In this document: one piece after another, positions 16,906-26,038 of the stretch
Layout of the letters: each line of letters starts with the position of its first letter
How positions within the stretch are numbered: the stretch's first letter is position 1
Origin: Pontixanthobacter aestiaquae
Lineage (GTDB): Bacteria; Pseudomonadota; Alphaproteobacteria; Sphingomonadales; Sphingomonadaceae
Length of the DNA stretch: 64,000 nt
Reading direction: 5' to 3'
NCBI RefSeq assembly: GCF_009827455.1
Contig: NZ_WTYZ01000001.1
Location: 1,931,001 to 1,995,000 of the forward strand
The notes under the pieces: model-generated
Databases searched by the model: none
Told to the model about the DNA's origin: nothing
What the model saw: only the letters and a program-made list of their open reading frames with translations
Position numbers and translations under genes: made by a program

Positions 16906-18084
16906 TTAAAACTTCGATGGAGCGGGGGAGACGATAATCACCTTGCCATCGCGCACTTCGCGGACTTCCATCGCGCGTTCGATCAACCCGCTACGCTGGA
17001 ACCGGAATACCCCGTCGAGCCCAAGGAAGCCGTCTTCGTTACGCAGGCGGGAGATCGGGAATGTCCGCCCGACGCGCCAATCCTGCGCCACGCGCAACGT
17101 CAGCAATACACTGTCATAGCCAAGCGTCGATATGCGATATGGCTGCCCGCCAAAACGGCCTTTGTAACTGTCCGCAAACCGTTTGAAGCGGGAGTCCGAC
17201 ACGGCAGAGAACCAGGTACCCTGAAGCGCAGATGCGCGGGTTATCGATGACTCGCCGCTAAGCAATTCGGTGCCAAGAATACGCGTTGCGCTGTTGGCGG
17301 ACGGGCGTAGTTCACCGGCAGCCAGAGCAACCAGGCGCGCACCGTCGGCAATCAACACGGTATCGAAGCCGCCACGTTGACGCAGCCGCTGTGCAGCGCT
17401 GACAATCGATGTGTTACCGCGCGCAAAGCTCTCGGTCGCGACCAATGATCCGCCACCAGCCCTAATCGCAGCTGACAACGATTCCTCGGCCCGCTTCCCA
17501 TATTCACCGTTCGGAATGATTGCGGCAAAGTTGCGCGCGCCGTTCTGCCTGGCATAGCCGACAGTGCGGGAGATCGACTGACTGGGGATATGCCCCATGA
17601 CAAACACATCGGGGCCGGCAACAGTCGTGTCGTTGGAATAGGAAATCAGCGGAATATCTGCCGGACGAGCCTCTGCCAGCACCTGAGGCACATTATTGGC
17701 GGTCAACGGACCGAGGATCAGCTTGTTACCATCGGCGACAGCCTTTCGGGCAGCTTCACGGGCACCTTTCGCGGTGTCGTAAGTCGTGATCCGCAGATTG
17801 CTCGCATTGGTGTCCAGCAATGCCATGGTTGTCGCATTCGCAATCGAGTTGCCAACTGCGCCGTTGTCGCCTGACAGCGGTACCAGCAATGCAATCCGGT
17901 GTCTCGTATCGTCGGTCGGCAACCCGGTCACCGTTGGCGCAGGTGTCGGGCCGGTTGTAGGAGCCGGCGCGGTGGTGGACGGCGCTTTGGGTACCAATTG
18001 GCAGCCCGCGAGCACAGCGGTCGCGAAGATAACGACCAGTTTGCGCCGATCGATTGCAAAACGGTTCAATTTGATGCGGTTCAT
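16906..18084 (-). CDS. LpoA-like penicillin-binding-protein activator lipoprotein
   Basis: A 392-residue lipoprotein with lipobox LAGC (C28), a Pro/Thr/Ala-rich linker (about 33-58) and a periplasmic-binding-protein type I domain (RIALLVPLSGDNGAVGNSIANA onward). It resembles the C-terminal half of LpoA, which activates peptidoglycan synthase PBP1A from the outer membrane, and also Leu/Ile/Val-binding ABC receptors. Divergent placement beside rsmI, yraN and gshB is the conserved neighbourhood of this family in Proteobacteria. The ATG at 18084 gives a compact signal sequence; an upstream extension to 18138 would run through the rsmI start. No ABC permease genes are nearby, which favours the activator role. 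Confidence 0.85.
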   Translation of the reverse strand: MNRIKLNRFAIDRRKLVVIFATAVLAGCQLVPKAPSTTAPAPTTGPTPAPTVTGLPTDDTRHRIALLVPLSGDNGAVGNSIANATTMALLDTNASNLRITTYDTAKGAREAARKAVADGNKLILGPLTANNVPQVLAEARPADIPLISYSNDTTVAGPDVFVMGHIPSQSISRTVGYARQNGARNFAAIIPNGEYGKRAEESLSAAIRAGGGSLVATESFARGNTSIVSAAQRLRQRGGFDTVLIADGARLVALAAGELRPSANSATRILGTELLSGESSITRASALQGTWFSAVSDSRFKRFADSYKGRFGGQPYRISTLGYDSVLLTLRVAQDWRVGRTFPISRLRNEDGFLGLDGVFRFQRSGLIERAMEVREVRDGKVIIVSPAPSKF

Positions 18085-18121
18085 CCTTGCGATCCCTATT
18101 CCCGTGGTCAATGAGGGGCCT

Positions 18122-18994
18122 GTGCCCGATTCAACCACCCAGACTTCTTCCGAAGAGCCCCCTGCAGAGCCCCTTTCTCCGGGTCTCTATATCGTGGCCA
18201 CGCCGATTGGCAATCTTGGCGATATAACAATGCGGTCGGTTGATGTGCTGCACCGCTGTGATGGCGTGGCCTGCGAGGATACGCGCGTAACCGGCAAATT
18301 GCTCAAACATCTGGGAATCAGCAAGCCGCTATGGCGTTACAACGACCATAGCGAGGAACGTGATCGGGCAAGGTTGGTGCAGTCGATGAAGGACCGCGCC
18401 GTGGTGCTCGTGAGCGATGCGGGCACGCCGCTGATTTCAGATCCAGGCTATCGATTGGTTCAGGATGCGCGCGCTGCCGGAGTATCGATAACGAGCCTGC
18501 CCGGAGCCTGTGCCGCAGTTGTTGGCCTGACCTTGTCAGGACTGCCAAATGACAAGTTCTTGTTCGCAGGCTTTCTACCGAGCAAAGAACAAGCGCGGGT
18601 CCGGGCATTGGACAATGTTGCAACCATCGATGCTACGCTTGTATTCTATGAAACCGGGCCGCGTCTTACGAAATCGCTCCAGTCGATTGCGGCAATGTTG
18701 CCGAGGCGAACCGTGTCCGTGGCGCGGGAACTCACCAAGATGTTCGAAGAATGCCGTACCGATGCTCCAGAAGCTCTGATCGCACATTACACGCAGAACC
18801 CTCCGAAAGGAGAGATAGTGCTGATGGTTGGTCCACCTGCCGATTACGTAGCGAGTGCAGGCGAAGTCGATGAACTTTTGCGCGAGGCGCTCAATACCGA
18901 GAAAGCGTCGCAAGCAGCCGGCAAGGTCGCAAAGGCAACGGGTCTCGACCGCAAGACGCTCTATGCCCGCGCGATGGAACTGCGCAGCGAATGA
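18122..18994 (+). CDS. rsmI: 16S rRNA (cytidine-1402-2'-O)-methyltransferase
   Basis: SAM-dependent methyltransferase of the tetrapyrrole-methylase fold that 2'-O-methylates C1402 of 16S rRNA. Seen: LYIVATPIGNLGDITMRSVDVL near the N terminus, CEDTRVTGKLLKHLGI, and LVSDAGTPLISDPGYRLV, all signature blocks of RsmI. I place the start at GTG 18122, preceded closely by GAGGGG, giving 290 residues. An ATG at 18074 is possible but overlaps the divergent lipoprotein gene and has no ribosome site. It overlaps yraN by four bases (ATGA). Confidence 0.94.
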   Translation: MPDSTTQTSSEEPPAEPLSPGLYIVATPIGNLGDITMRSVDVLHRCDGVACEDTRVTGKLLKHLGISKPLWRYNDHSEERDRARLVQSMKDRAVVLVSDAGTPLISDPGYRLVQDARAAGVSITSLPGACAAVVGLTLSGLPNDKFLFAGFLPSKEQARVRALDNVATIDATLVFYETGPRLTKSLQSIAAMLPRRTVSVARELTKMFEECRTDAPEALIAHYTQNPPKGEIVLMVGPPADYVASAGEVDELLREALNTEKASQAAGKVAKATGLDRKTLYARAMELRSE

Positions 18995-19341
18995 AGCGGC
19001 AGATTGCCGAGAAAAGCGGGCGCGACGGTGAGCGGCGCGCAGCAATCTGGCTAAAGCTCAAAGGCTGGTTGATCCTCGGGCAACGGGTCAAAACACCGCT
19101 CGGCGAGATTGATCTTATCGCCAAACGCGGCGGCATCGTCGCGTTCATCGAAGTGAAGTGGCGCAAACAAAAGGCTGATTTGGATCACGCTATTGACGAG
19201 CACCGTTTGCAGCGCGTCGCAGCGGCGGTTGAATGCGTGGCGCATGATTATGCGAAAGACGGCGAAGACATCCGCGTTGACGTTATGCTCCTTGCACCCG
19301 GAGCATTCCCTCGCCACATCGTCAATGCGTGGCAGCCTTAG
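18991..19341 (+). CDS. yraN: YraN / UPF0102 nuclease-fold protein
   Basis: A 116-residue protein of the UPF0102 family, which has a restriction-endonuclease-like fold. Seen: GRDGERRAAIWLKLKGWLIL, then GEIDLIAKRGGIVAFIEVKWRK, which carries the D...ExK pattern typical of the fold. Its cellular role is not settled. The start codon overlaps the rsmI stop (ATGA). The order rsmI-yraN-gshB is conserved in many Proteobacteria. Confidence 0.9.
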   Translation: MKRQIAEKSGRDGERRAAIWLKLKGWLILGQRVKTPLGEIDLIAKRGGIVAFIEVKWRKQKADLDHAIDEHRLQRVAAAVECVAHDYAKDGEDIRVDVMLLAPGAFPRHIVNAWQP

Positions 19342-19366
19342 GCCTGCCGAACTGGAGTGAATGACA

Positions 19367-20323
19367 ATGGCTTTGCGCGTTGCGGTTCAGATGGACCCGT
19401 TGGATTCAATCAATATTGCAGGCGATTCCAGCTTTGCGATTATGCTGGCTGCGCAGGCGCGTGGGGCAGAATTATGGCACTATGACGTGCAAACCCTGGC
19501 GTATGACACCGGCTTGAATGCGCTGACCGCTCACGCTGCACCTGTTACTGTGCAGCGCGTCGAGGGTGATCACTACACAATGGGGGATCGCCGCCGGATC
19601 AATCTGGCCGATGATATCGATGTAATTTTCATGCGGCAGGATCCGCCGTTTGATCTTGGCTATATCAGCGCCGCGCTGATGCTCGACCGGCTGAAGGGCA
19701 CGACGCTGGTTACCAATGACCCGCGCGAAGTCATCAACGCGCCGGAGAAAATGTTTGTGCTGGATTACGCGCAATTTATGCCGCCAACGTTGATCGCACG
19801 CGAATTGGACGACGTGCGGGCATTTCAAGCCGAGCATGGTTCGGTGGTTGTGAAACCGCTCCACGGCAATGGCGGCAAAGCAATCTTCAAGGTCGATGCA
19901 GACGGCACGAATCTGTCCGCGCTGTTCGAAATGTTCAACCAGACTTGGCCCGAACCGCATATGATCCAACCTTTCCTTCCCGAAGTGTCGGAAGGCGACA
20001 AGCGGATCGTGCTGATCGATGGCGAGTTTGCCGGAGCCATCAACCGTAAACCGGGTGAGGGCGAATTCCGATCAAACCTCGCACAAGGCGGTTATGCCGA
20101 GGCGGCTGGTCTGACGGAGCGCGAAGAGGAAATCTGCGCCGCGATGGGACCAGAACTCAAGAAACGTGGACTGATATTTGTTGGAATCGACGTAATCGGC
20201 GGCAAATGGCTGACCGAGATCAATGTGACGTCGCCCACGGGTATCGTCGCTATCGACGCTTTCAATGGCACAGACACCGCTGGCAAGATTATGGACGCTG
20301 TCGAGCGTAGGCTGGCGAGCTAG
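19367..20323 (+). CDS. gshB: Glutathione synthase
   Basis: Cytoplasmic ATP-grasp ligase joining gamma-glutamylcysteine and glycine. Seen: the N-terminal VQMDPLDSINIAGDSSFAIMLAAQARG, the ATP-grasp lysine region VVKPLHGNGGKAIFKV, and EINVTSPTGIVAID near the C terminus. GGAG is followed by two possible starts, ATG 19361 and ATG 19367; the second is at normal spacing and gives 318 residues. gshA is not in the window. Tail-to-tail with xerC (4-base overlap). Confidence 0.95.
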   Translation: MALRVAVQMDPLDSINIAGDSSFAIMLAAQARGAELWHYDVQTLAYDTGLNALTAHAAPVTVQRVEGDHYTMGDRRRINLADDIDVIFMRQDPPFDLGYISAALMLDRLKGTTLVTNDPREVINAPEKMFVLDYAQFMPPTLIARELDDVRAFQAEHGSVVVKPLHGNGGKAIFKVDADGTNLSALFEMFNQTWPEPHMIQPFLPEVSEGDKRIVLIDGEFAGAINRKPGEGEFRSNLAQGGYAEAAGLTEREEEICAAMGPELKKRGLIFVGIDVIGGKWLTEINVTSPTGIVAIDAFNGTDTAGKIMDAVERRLAS

Positions 20324-21228
20324 TCCTTTTCGCGCGGATGCGCGTGGCGGTAGGTGTCCAGCAAAGTTGCAGCATCGACCTTTGTATAAATCTGCGTGCT
20401 GCCTAGACTCGCATGGCCGAGCAATTCCTGAAGGCTGCGTAAATCCGCGCCTGCTCCTAGCAAATGGGTGGCGAAGCTGTGCCGCAACGCATGCGGTGTA
20501 GCCGTAGCGGGCAGCCCGAGTGCAATGCGGGCCTTGGCCATCGCCTTCTGCACCATCCCTTGACTAAGTGGACCGCCCTTTGCGCCGCGAAAAAGCGCTT
20601 CTTCCGAAACTACCGGCCATGGACTTGCCGCAACATATTCACCGACTGCTTCGCCGATAATTGGGAGTATCGGTACAATCCGCTGCTTATTGCCTTTGCC
20701 GGTGACCGAGAGTGTGTCGCCAAGCGGGATGTCGCTGCCTTTCAACGACAGCGCCTCGGCAATCCGCAATCCCGCGCCGTAGAGAAGTAGCAACACAGCT
20801 CTGTCCCGCGCGCCGATCCAATTGTCGGTTGCGGTGGCCTCGACCAGATCGGCGATATTGGTGGCGTCATCCGGCGTGATGGGGCGGGGCAGGCCTTTCT
20901 TGATGCGCGGCCCGCGTATCCTTGGCGCGTTGGCATCGCTCAGGCCCAACTGCGCGCGCGCGAATTTGATAACAGCTTTGATCGCGGACAATTCGCGCGC
21001 GGTTGAGCTGTTGCCTAATCCATCAGCGCGGCGGTCGGCGAGGTGCAGCCGGATCGAGGCTGCATCAAGCTTTGCCAGCCCACCCCAGCTGTCCAGACCA
21101 TTGCGTTCGATCAACAGATTGGCGGCGGCCAGATAGGCGAGAACGGTGTGCGGAGACCTGCGGCGATCCTGTTCCAGATAGTTTTTCCATTGCTCGAGCA
21201 TATCAGCGCTAGACTCTTGGCCGCTCAT
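20320..21228 (-). CDS. xerC: Tyrosine recombinase XerC
   Basis: Site-specific recombinase that with XerD resolves chromosome dimers at dif. The 302 residues comprise a SAM-like core-binding domain (1-110) and a catalytic domain holding the full set R155, K178, H246, R249, H272 and nucleophile Y281. The conserved block is TPHALRHSFATHLL...GHASLGSTQIYTKVD. The start overlaps the hemW stop (ATGA). Its housekeeping position and family length argue against a phage or integron integrase, though XerC versus XerD cannot be proved here. Confidence 0.9.
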   Translation of the reverse strand: MSGQESSADMLEQWKNYLEQDRRRSPHTVLAYLAAANLLIERNGLDSWGGLAKLDAASIRLHLADRRADGLGNSSTARELSAIKAVIKFARAQLGLSDANAPRIRGPRIKKGLPRPITPDDATNIADLVEATATDNWIGARDRAVLLLLYGAGLRIAEALSLKGSDIPLGDTLSVTGKGNKQRIVPILPIIGEAVGEYVAASPWPVVSEEALFRGAKGGPLSQGMVQKAMAKARIALGLPATATPHALRHSFATHLLGAGADLRSLQELLGHASLGSTQIYTKVDAATLLDTYRHAHPREKD

Positions 21229-22376
21229 GCCATCACCAATTCCGCATTGACCAATTCGCCCAGCAGCGCGTCGAGCACCGGCATTCCGCGCGGTGTCACG
21301 CCAAGGCGCTCGTTAGATTGCCAGACAAAACCAAGGTCATTCAGCATCCTCAATCGGTCTTCATCGACCAGATCTGTAAATGCTAGATCAAACCTCGTGG
21401 AGATATCCGGAAGCGATATACCTTCAGCTAAACGCAAGCCCATTAGCAGGGCTTCGGAAGCTTGCTCAGACCGGGTTAAAGCCCGCTCTTCGCGTAGGCC
21501 GCTACCGCTCTCGTTTACACTGACCAGCCAATTTTCCGGCTTTTTATGGCGCAGCGTCGCCTGATTGTTTCGCCGCCCATGCGCGCCAGGGCCAATTCCG
21601 CAGTAATCCTGGTAGCGCCAGTATGTCAGATTGTGGCGGCTTTCCTGACCTGGCTTGGCGTGGTTGCTGACCTCATATGCGGGCATTCCAGCATCTTCAG
21701 TAAGTTGCCGCGTCACTTCAAAAAGATCGGCCGCGGGATCATCGTCCAGCGGATCGAATACGCCGCGCCGTACGTCCGTCGCAAACCGGGTATTCGGCTC
21801 GATCGTCAATTGGTAAAGCGACAGATGGTCGGTGCCAAAGGATAGCGCGCGCTCTAGATCATAGGCCCATGCTTTTTCGGTTTGATCAGGAAGGGCATAG
21901 ATCAAATCAAAGCTCACGCGGCCGAAATGGCGTTGCGCAACGTCCAGAGCGGCCAGTCCCTCTTCCACGCTGTGCAAGCGGCCAAGGAACTTCAGCGCGT
22001 CATCATGCAACGACTGAAGACCAAGTGACACGCGATTGACGCCCGCATTGGTCAAATCGGCAAAATTGGCAGCCTCGACCGAAGACGGGTTTGCTTCCAG
22101 CGTGATCTCTATGCCGGGCGCAAAACCCCATAATTTCTCTGCGTGATCGAGCAGCGATCCGACCAAAGCTGGCGGCATCAATGAAGGAGTACCGCCGCCA
22201 AAGAAGATCGACTCCAGAGCTTCGCCGCCCGCAAATTTGGCCTCATGCTCCATATCGCGCAGCATCGGGGCTTCCCAAGCAGTATGGTCCACCGTGTCGC
22301 GGACATGACTGTTGAAGTCGCAATAGGGGCATTTCTTCAGGCAGAAGGGCCAGTGGATGTAGAGTGCGCGTGCCAC
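21225..22376 (-). CDS. hemW: HemW, radical SAM haem chaperone
   Basis: A 383-residue radical SAM protein, formerly called oxygen-independent coproporphyrinogen oxidase-like. The [4Fe-4S] motif CLKKCPYC gives C12, C16 and C19, and the HemN-type features FFGGGTPSLMPP and EITLEANPSS follow. HemW proteins lack the extra N-terminal residues of HemN and insert haem into respiratory enzymes. The GTG start at 22376 follows AAGGTCACACC. It lies 28 bases after rdgB and overlaps xerC, within a rph-rdgB-hemW-xerC run. Confidence 0.92.
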   Translation of the reverse strand: MARALYIHWPFCLKKCPYCDFNSHVRDTVDHTAWEAPMLRDMEHEAKFAGGEALESIFFGGGTPSLMPPALVGSLLDHAEKLWGFAPGIEITLEANPSSVEAANFADLTNAGVNRVSLGLQSLHDDALKFLGRLHSVEEGLAALDVAQRHFGRVSFDLIYALPDQTEKAWAYDLERALSFGTDHLSLYQLTIEPNTRFATDVRRGVFDPLDDDPAADLFEVTRQLTEDAGMPAYEVSNHAKPGQESRHNLTYWRYQDYCGIGPGAHGRRNNQATLRHKKPENWLVSVNESGSGLREERALTRSEQASEALLMGLRLAEGISLPDISTRFDLAFTDLVDEDRLRMLNDLGFVWQSNERLGVTPRGMPVLDALLGELVNAELVMA

Positions 22377-22404
22377 GGTGTGACCTTACCCGCGATTGGG
22401 TGCG

Positions 22405-23031
22405 TTAGCCAAACTGTTCGGCGACAAGCTTGGCGAAAGCGTCGGCGCGGTGGCTGATGGCGTGCTTTTCCGCCGGGTCGATTTCGGCAAACGTCTTATC
22501 GCGGCCTGAGGGCACGAATACGGGATCATAACCAAAGCCGAGAGTGCCGCGCGGCGGCCAGGTCAGTGCGCCATCAATCCTGCCTTCATAAACCGCGCTG
22601 TCACCATCTGGCCATGCGATGGCCAGCACGCAGGAGAACCACGCATCGCGCGGCGCCTCAGGGCCTTTTTCGGCAAGCATCCCTTCGACCTTGCCCATAG
22701 CCATATACCAGTCGCGGCCCGGCTTGCCCTCGAACCACTGCCGCTCGGCCCAATCTGCTGTGTACACGCCGGGGCGGCCATCAAGCGCCGCAACCGACAT
22801 GCCGCTGTCATCGGCAAGCGAGACGATGCCGGACGCCTCCGCCGCAGAGCGCGCCTTGATCAGCGCGTTCTGGGCGAAGGTCGTCCCGGTCTCTTCCGGC
22901 TCGGGCAGACCCAGCGAGCCCGCTGACAAGCATTTCAAGCCATGCGGCTCCAGCAGAGCCGAAATCTCTTTCAACTTACCCGCATTATGCGTCGCTATCA
23001 CCAGCGATCCGGAGCCGAGACGGCGTGTCAT
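22405..23031 (-). CDS. rdgB: RdgB/HAM1 non-canonical purine NTP pyrophosphatase
   Basis: A 208-residue house-cleaning enzyme that hydrolyses dITP, ITP and XTP to monophosphates and so keeps hypoxanthine and xanthine out of DNA. Seen: the N-terminal SLVIATHNAGKLKEI, the metal-site block LADDSGMSVAALDGRPGVYTADWAE, and GFGYDPVFVPSGRDKTFAEI. It begins ten bases after rph on the same strand, the usual arrangement. Confidence 0.95.
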   Translation of the reverse strand: MTRRLGSGSLVIATHNAGKLKEISALLEPHGLKCLSAGSLGLPEPEETGTTFAQNALIKARSAAEASGIVSLADDSGMSVAALDGRPGVYTADWAERQWFEGKPGRDWYMAMGKVEGMLAEKGPEAPRDAWFSCVLAIAWPDGDSAVYEGRIDGALTWPPRGTLGFGYDPVFVPSGRDKTFAEIDPAEKHAISHRADAFAKLVAEQFG

Positions 23032-23041
23032 TGGCCAATAC

Positions 23042-23755
23042 TCACTGGGTCGCCTTCATTTGTGCTTCAAAAATACCGTCACAGCCAATTTTTGCGAGGC
23101 GGAGGAGACGGAGAAGGCCTTCCTCGTCATATGTCGCGCCCTCGGCAGTCGCTTGCACTTCGGCGATCTGACCGCCTTCGATCAGAACGAAATTGGCATC
23201 GGCATCGGCATCGCTGTCTTCCGGATAATCCAGATCCAGGACGGGTGTGCCCTTGTAGATTCCGCAGCTGATCGCCGCGACTTGCTTTTCGATGGGATCA
23301 TGCGTGATCAGACCGTCTTTCATCAGCGAGTTGACCGCCAGGCGCAGCGCAACCCACGCGCCCGAAATGGACGCCGTACGAGTACCGCCATCTGCCTGGA
23401 TAACATCGCAATCGAGTGTGATCTGACGCTCACCGAGCTTCTTCATATCGACAACCGCGCGCAAGCTACGCCCGATCAGTCTCTGAATTTCCTGAGTGCG
23501 TCCGCTTTGCTTGCCGCGAGCTGCCTCACGGCTACCGCGGGTGTGGGTTGCGCGGGGAAGCATCGAATATTCGCCGGTGACCCAACCTTCGCCTTTGCCA
23601 CGCAGCCATGGTGGAATCCGTTCTTCGACGCTGGCTGTGCACAGCACCCGCGTATCCCCGCAACTGATCAGGCAAGAACCCTCTGCATGCTTGGTAAAGC
23701 CGGTTTCAATAGTGATGGGGCGCATTTCGTCGGGCGCACGGCCGGATGGTCGCAT
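23042..23755 (-). CDS. rph: Ribonuclease PH
   Basis: A 237-residue phosphorolytic 3'-5' exoribonuclease that trims tRNA 3' ends. Seen: [20 protein letters not shown] at the start, [17 protein letters not shown] with the active-site region, RSLRAVVDM, and the acidic block [17 protein letters not shown]. It heads the rph-rdgB-hemW-xerC run and is divergent from the DUF6882-hrcA-grpE operon, with a 70-base promoter region between. Confidence 0.96.
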   Translation of the reverse strand: MRPSGRAPDEMRPITIETGFTKHAEGSCLISCGDTRVLCTASVEERIPPWLRGKGEGWVTGEYSMLPRATHTRGSREAARGKQSGRTQEIQRLIGRSLRAVVDMKKLGERQITLDCDVIQADGGTRTASISGAWVALRLAVNSLMKDGLITHDPIEKQVAAISCGIYKGTPVLDLDYPEDSDADADANFVLIEGGQIAEVQATAEGATYDEEGLLRLLRLAKIGCDGIFEAQMKATQ

Positions 23756-23825
23756 GAAATTCTCCTTTGGTGTTGCGGCGGTGCATAGCTAAGTAGTGGT
23801 TCTAAACAAGCTGCAAGGCCAACAA

Positions 23826-24386
23826 ATGAAACGTCTCTCCACTCTTGTAAGTGCTTTCGCGCTGGCATTTTGCTTTGGGCATATCCCAACTGCCTTTGCA
23901 GGCCAGGAAGGTACCTCTGACGATGAAGTGATGGAGGACCCCGAACTTAGCTTCGTCCGGGCAATGAACTCGCTCAAACTTCAGACCGAGGCTCACGATG
24001 CATTATGGGGTCTAGGCGAAGCGGCTTGGGCAGTTGATCTTGAGACAGGCTTCATTGAGTTCACAAATGATAAGGGCTGGACGATCACCGCGCCTGTTCA
24101 AGTGATTGGTACATACAATACGCTGGACGGCACGTGGTTGTGGGGTTGGGATCATCCATCAGTGTCAGAACCCGTTGCCCAGCATGCGACGCTTGTGAAC
24201 GGTTTTGGCAAGAAACATGCGCTCGATCTGCTAACAACGCGGAAAGTTGAAATCAGTGAAGATCAAGCGTGGGAGTTTACGGCGTTGGCCTCGTACCTTG
24301 CAGAAGCACAAGGGGCGTATCGCGGCCCCATCGGGACAACTTTGGTCTATATGACTTTCGGTGAACTAAAGATCGTCAAAGAATGA
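23826..24386 (+). CDS. Secreted DUF6882-like protein
   Basis: A 186-residue protein with a signal peptide (MKRLSTLVSAFALAFCFG... cut near AFA-GQ). The mature part has the pattern of DUF6882 proteins: AAWAVDLETGFIEFTNDKGWTITAPVQVIGTYNTLDGTWLWGWDHPS. Function is unknown. The start at 23826 is preferred because it opens the signal peptide and follows AAGGCCAACAA. The stop overlaps the hrcA start (ATGA), so this envelope protein is translationally coupled to the heat-shock repressor; rph and hrcA are more usually direct neighbours, so it looks inserted. Confidence 0.65.
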   Translation: MKRLSTLVSAFALAFCFGHIPTAFAGQEGTSDDEVMEDPELSFVRAMNSLKLQTEAHDALWGLGEAAWAVDLETGFIEFTNDKGWTITAPVQVIGTYNTLDGTWLWGWDHPSVSEPVAQHATLVNGFGKKHALDLLTTRKVEISEDQAWEFTALASYLAEAQGAYRGPIGTTLVYMTFGELKIVKE

Positions 24387-25423
24387 ACCCACCAATTTCC
24401 GATCTGACCGACCGTGCGCGGGAGATTTTTCGTCTCGTCGTCGAAGGCTATTTGCAAGATGGGCAACCAGTAGGATCGAAAGCATTGGCAGGCGAGGGCA
24501 GCGTCAACCTGTCTCCAGCATCCATCCGGTCAGTGCTCGCAGATTTGGAATCGGTGGGGTTGCTGGCTGCACCGCATACAAGCGCCGGGCGAATGCCGAC
24601 CGAGACGGGTTTGCGATTATTCGTAGACGGAATGATGCAAGTCGCAGAGCCCACCAAAGAAGAGCGCGCAACGATCAAGCAGCGGCTCAATGATCCGGGA
24701 CCCATTGAACATGCGTTGGAGGCCACCAGCACATTATTGTCCGATATCACGGGTGCAGCGGGCATGGTTATGGTTCCGCAGCGTGAAGTACGTTTGCGGC
24801 AGATCAGTCTTGTTTCGCTCGCTCCCAATCGTGCACTGGCGGTGCTGGTCGGTGAGGATGGTCATGTCGAGAACCGCGTCGTTGACCTCACAAACGCGGC
24901 TGATGCTTCGACGTTGGAGCAAGCATCTAATTACCTGACTGCGCGCATCACTGGAAAAACATTGCCCGAGGCCATTGCAGAAATCGCGAGAGAGATTGCC
25001 TCGGGCAAATCGGCATTGGACAAGGCCAGCAGCGACCTTGTGCAGCGCGGCCTGGCCGTTTGGAGCGAGGATACGACGCAACGGCCCGTGCTGATCGTGC
25101 GCGGACAGGCGAATTTGCTCGATGACAGCGCGTTGGAGGATTTGGAGCGGGTGCGGTCACTGCTCGATGATCTTGAGAACAAGCAATCGGTTGCCAGCCT
25201 GCTGGAGGACGCCAAGACGGCGGACTCAACGCGTATATTCATTGGCGCAGAGAACCGTCTGTTTGCTCTTTCAGGTTCATCTGTCGTTGCGTCTCCCTAT
25301 CGTGACCGCGAAGGAAAAGTAGTGGGAGTTTTGGGGGTGATTGGCCCCACTCGGTTGAATTACGCGCGGGTCGTCCCCATGGTTGATTTCACAGCCCGCT
25401 CGCTCGGGAAATTGATCGGATAA
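24383..25423 (+). CDS. hrcA: Heat-inducible transcription repressor HrcA
   Basis: A 346-residue repressor that binds CIRCE elements and is kept active by GroEL. Seen: the N-terminal winged helix (LTDRAREIFRLVVEGYLQDGQPVGSKAL ... LSPASIRSVLADLESVGLL) and the C-terminal block GVLGVIGPTRLNYARVVPMVDFTA. Its start overlaps the DUF6882 gene, and grpE follows after nine bases. No CIRCE copy is evident in this window before hrcA, grpE or dnaK, so its targets (probably groESL) lie elsewhere. Confidence 0.95.
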   Translation: MNPPISDLTDRAREIFRLVVEGYLQDGQPVGSKALAGEGSVNLSPASIRSVLADLESVGLLAAPHTSAGRMPTETGLRLFVDGMMQVAEPTKEERATIKQRLNDPGPIEHALEATSTLLSDITGAAGMVMVPQREVRLRQISLVSLAPNRALAVLVGEDGHVENRVVDLTNAADASTLEQASNYLTARITGKTLPEAIAEIAREIASGKSALDKASSDLVQRGLAVWSEDTTQRPVLIVRGQANLLDDSALEDLERVRSLLDDLENKQSVASLLEDAKTADSTRIFIGAENRLFALSGSSVVASPYRDREGKVVGVLGVIGPTRLNYARVVPMVDFTARSLGKLIG

Positions 25424-25432
25424 GTGAACTAC

Positions 25433-26038
25433 ATGACGAATGAAAAGAAGCCGGATCCAAAGGGCTCCGAAGACCAGAATAAAGCAGTTGAAGAAGAACT
25501 GAAGGGCGTGCCCGAGGAGTTTCTCGATGACGGTGAAGCGGACGGGGCCGAAAACGAGGGCGGCGTAGAGGAAGCGCTCGAAGCACTTCGCGGCGATCTG
25601 GATGCGGCGAAGCAGGAAGTGCTCTACGCACGCGCCGAAACGCAAAACGTTCGCCGCCGGATGGAAAAAGACATAGCCGATGCGCGCGCTTATGCGGCAA
25701 CCGGCTTTGCGCGCGATATTCTGTCAGTTTCGGACAACCTCTCGCGAGCAATTGACTCCGTTCCGCAGGAACTGCGCGATGATGACAAGTTCAAAGGACT
25801 CGTGGCGGGCATTGAAGCGACCCAGCGCGAGCTCGACAAAGTGTTTGGCCAGCACGGTATCACCCGCATTCCCGCCTTGGGCCTACCGCTCGACCCGAAC
25901 CAGCATCAGGCAATGATGGAAGTGCCGAGCGACAAGGATGAGCCCGGAACAATCGTTCAGGAAATGCAGTCTGGCTTTATGATCAAAGACCGCCTGCTGC
26001 GCCCAGCAATGGTGGGTGTAGCGAAGAAGCCGGATTAA
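25433..26038 (+). CDS. grpE: GrpE nucleotide exchange factor
   Basis: A 201-residue co-chaperone that releases ADP from DnaK. An acidic N terminus is followed by a long coiled coil (about 45-95) and the beta domain with the family block ALGLPLDPNQHQAMMEVPSDKDEPGTIVQEMQSGFMIKDRLLRPAMVGVAK. The ATG at 25433 is chosen; a GTG at 25424 directly after the hrcA stop is possible. Operon with hrcA. Its stop shares four bases with that of the next minus-strand gene. Confidence 0.95.
   Translation: MTNEKKPDPKGSEDQNKAVEEELKGVPEEFLDDGEADGAENEGGVEEALEALRGDLDAAKQEVLYARAETQNVRRRMEKDIADARAYAATGFARDILSVSDNLSRAIDSVPQELRDDDKFKGLVAGIEATQRELDKVFGQHGITRIPALGLPLDPNQHQAMMEVPSDKDEPGTIVQEMQSGFMIKDRLLRPAMVGVAKKPD

Noticed and set aside
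22619..23788. Plus-strand open frame of 389 codons over rdgB and rph.
   Set aside because: It crosses two clear minus-strand genes and shows no family features.
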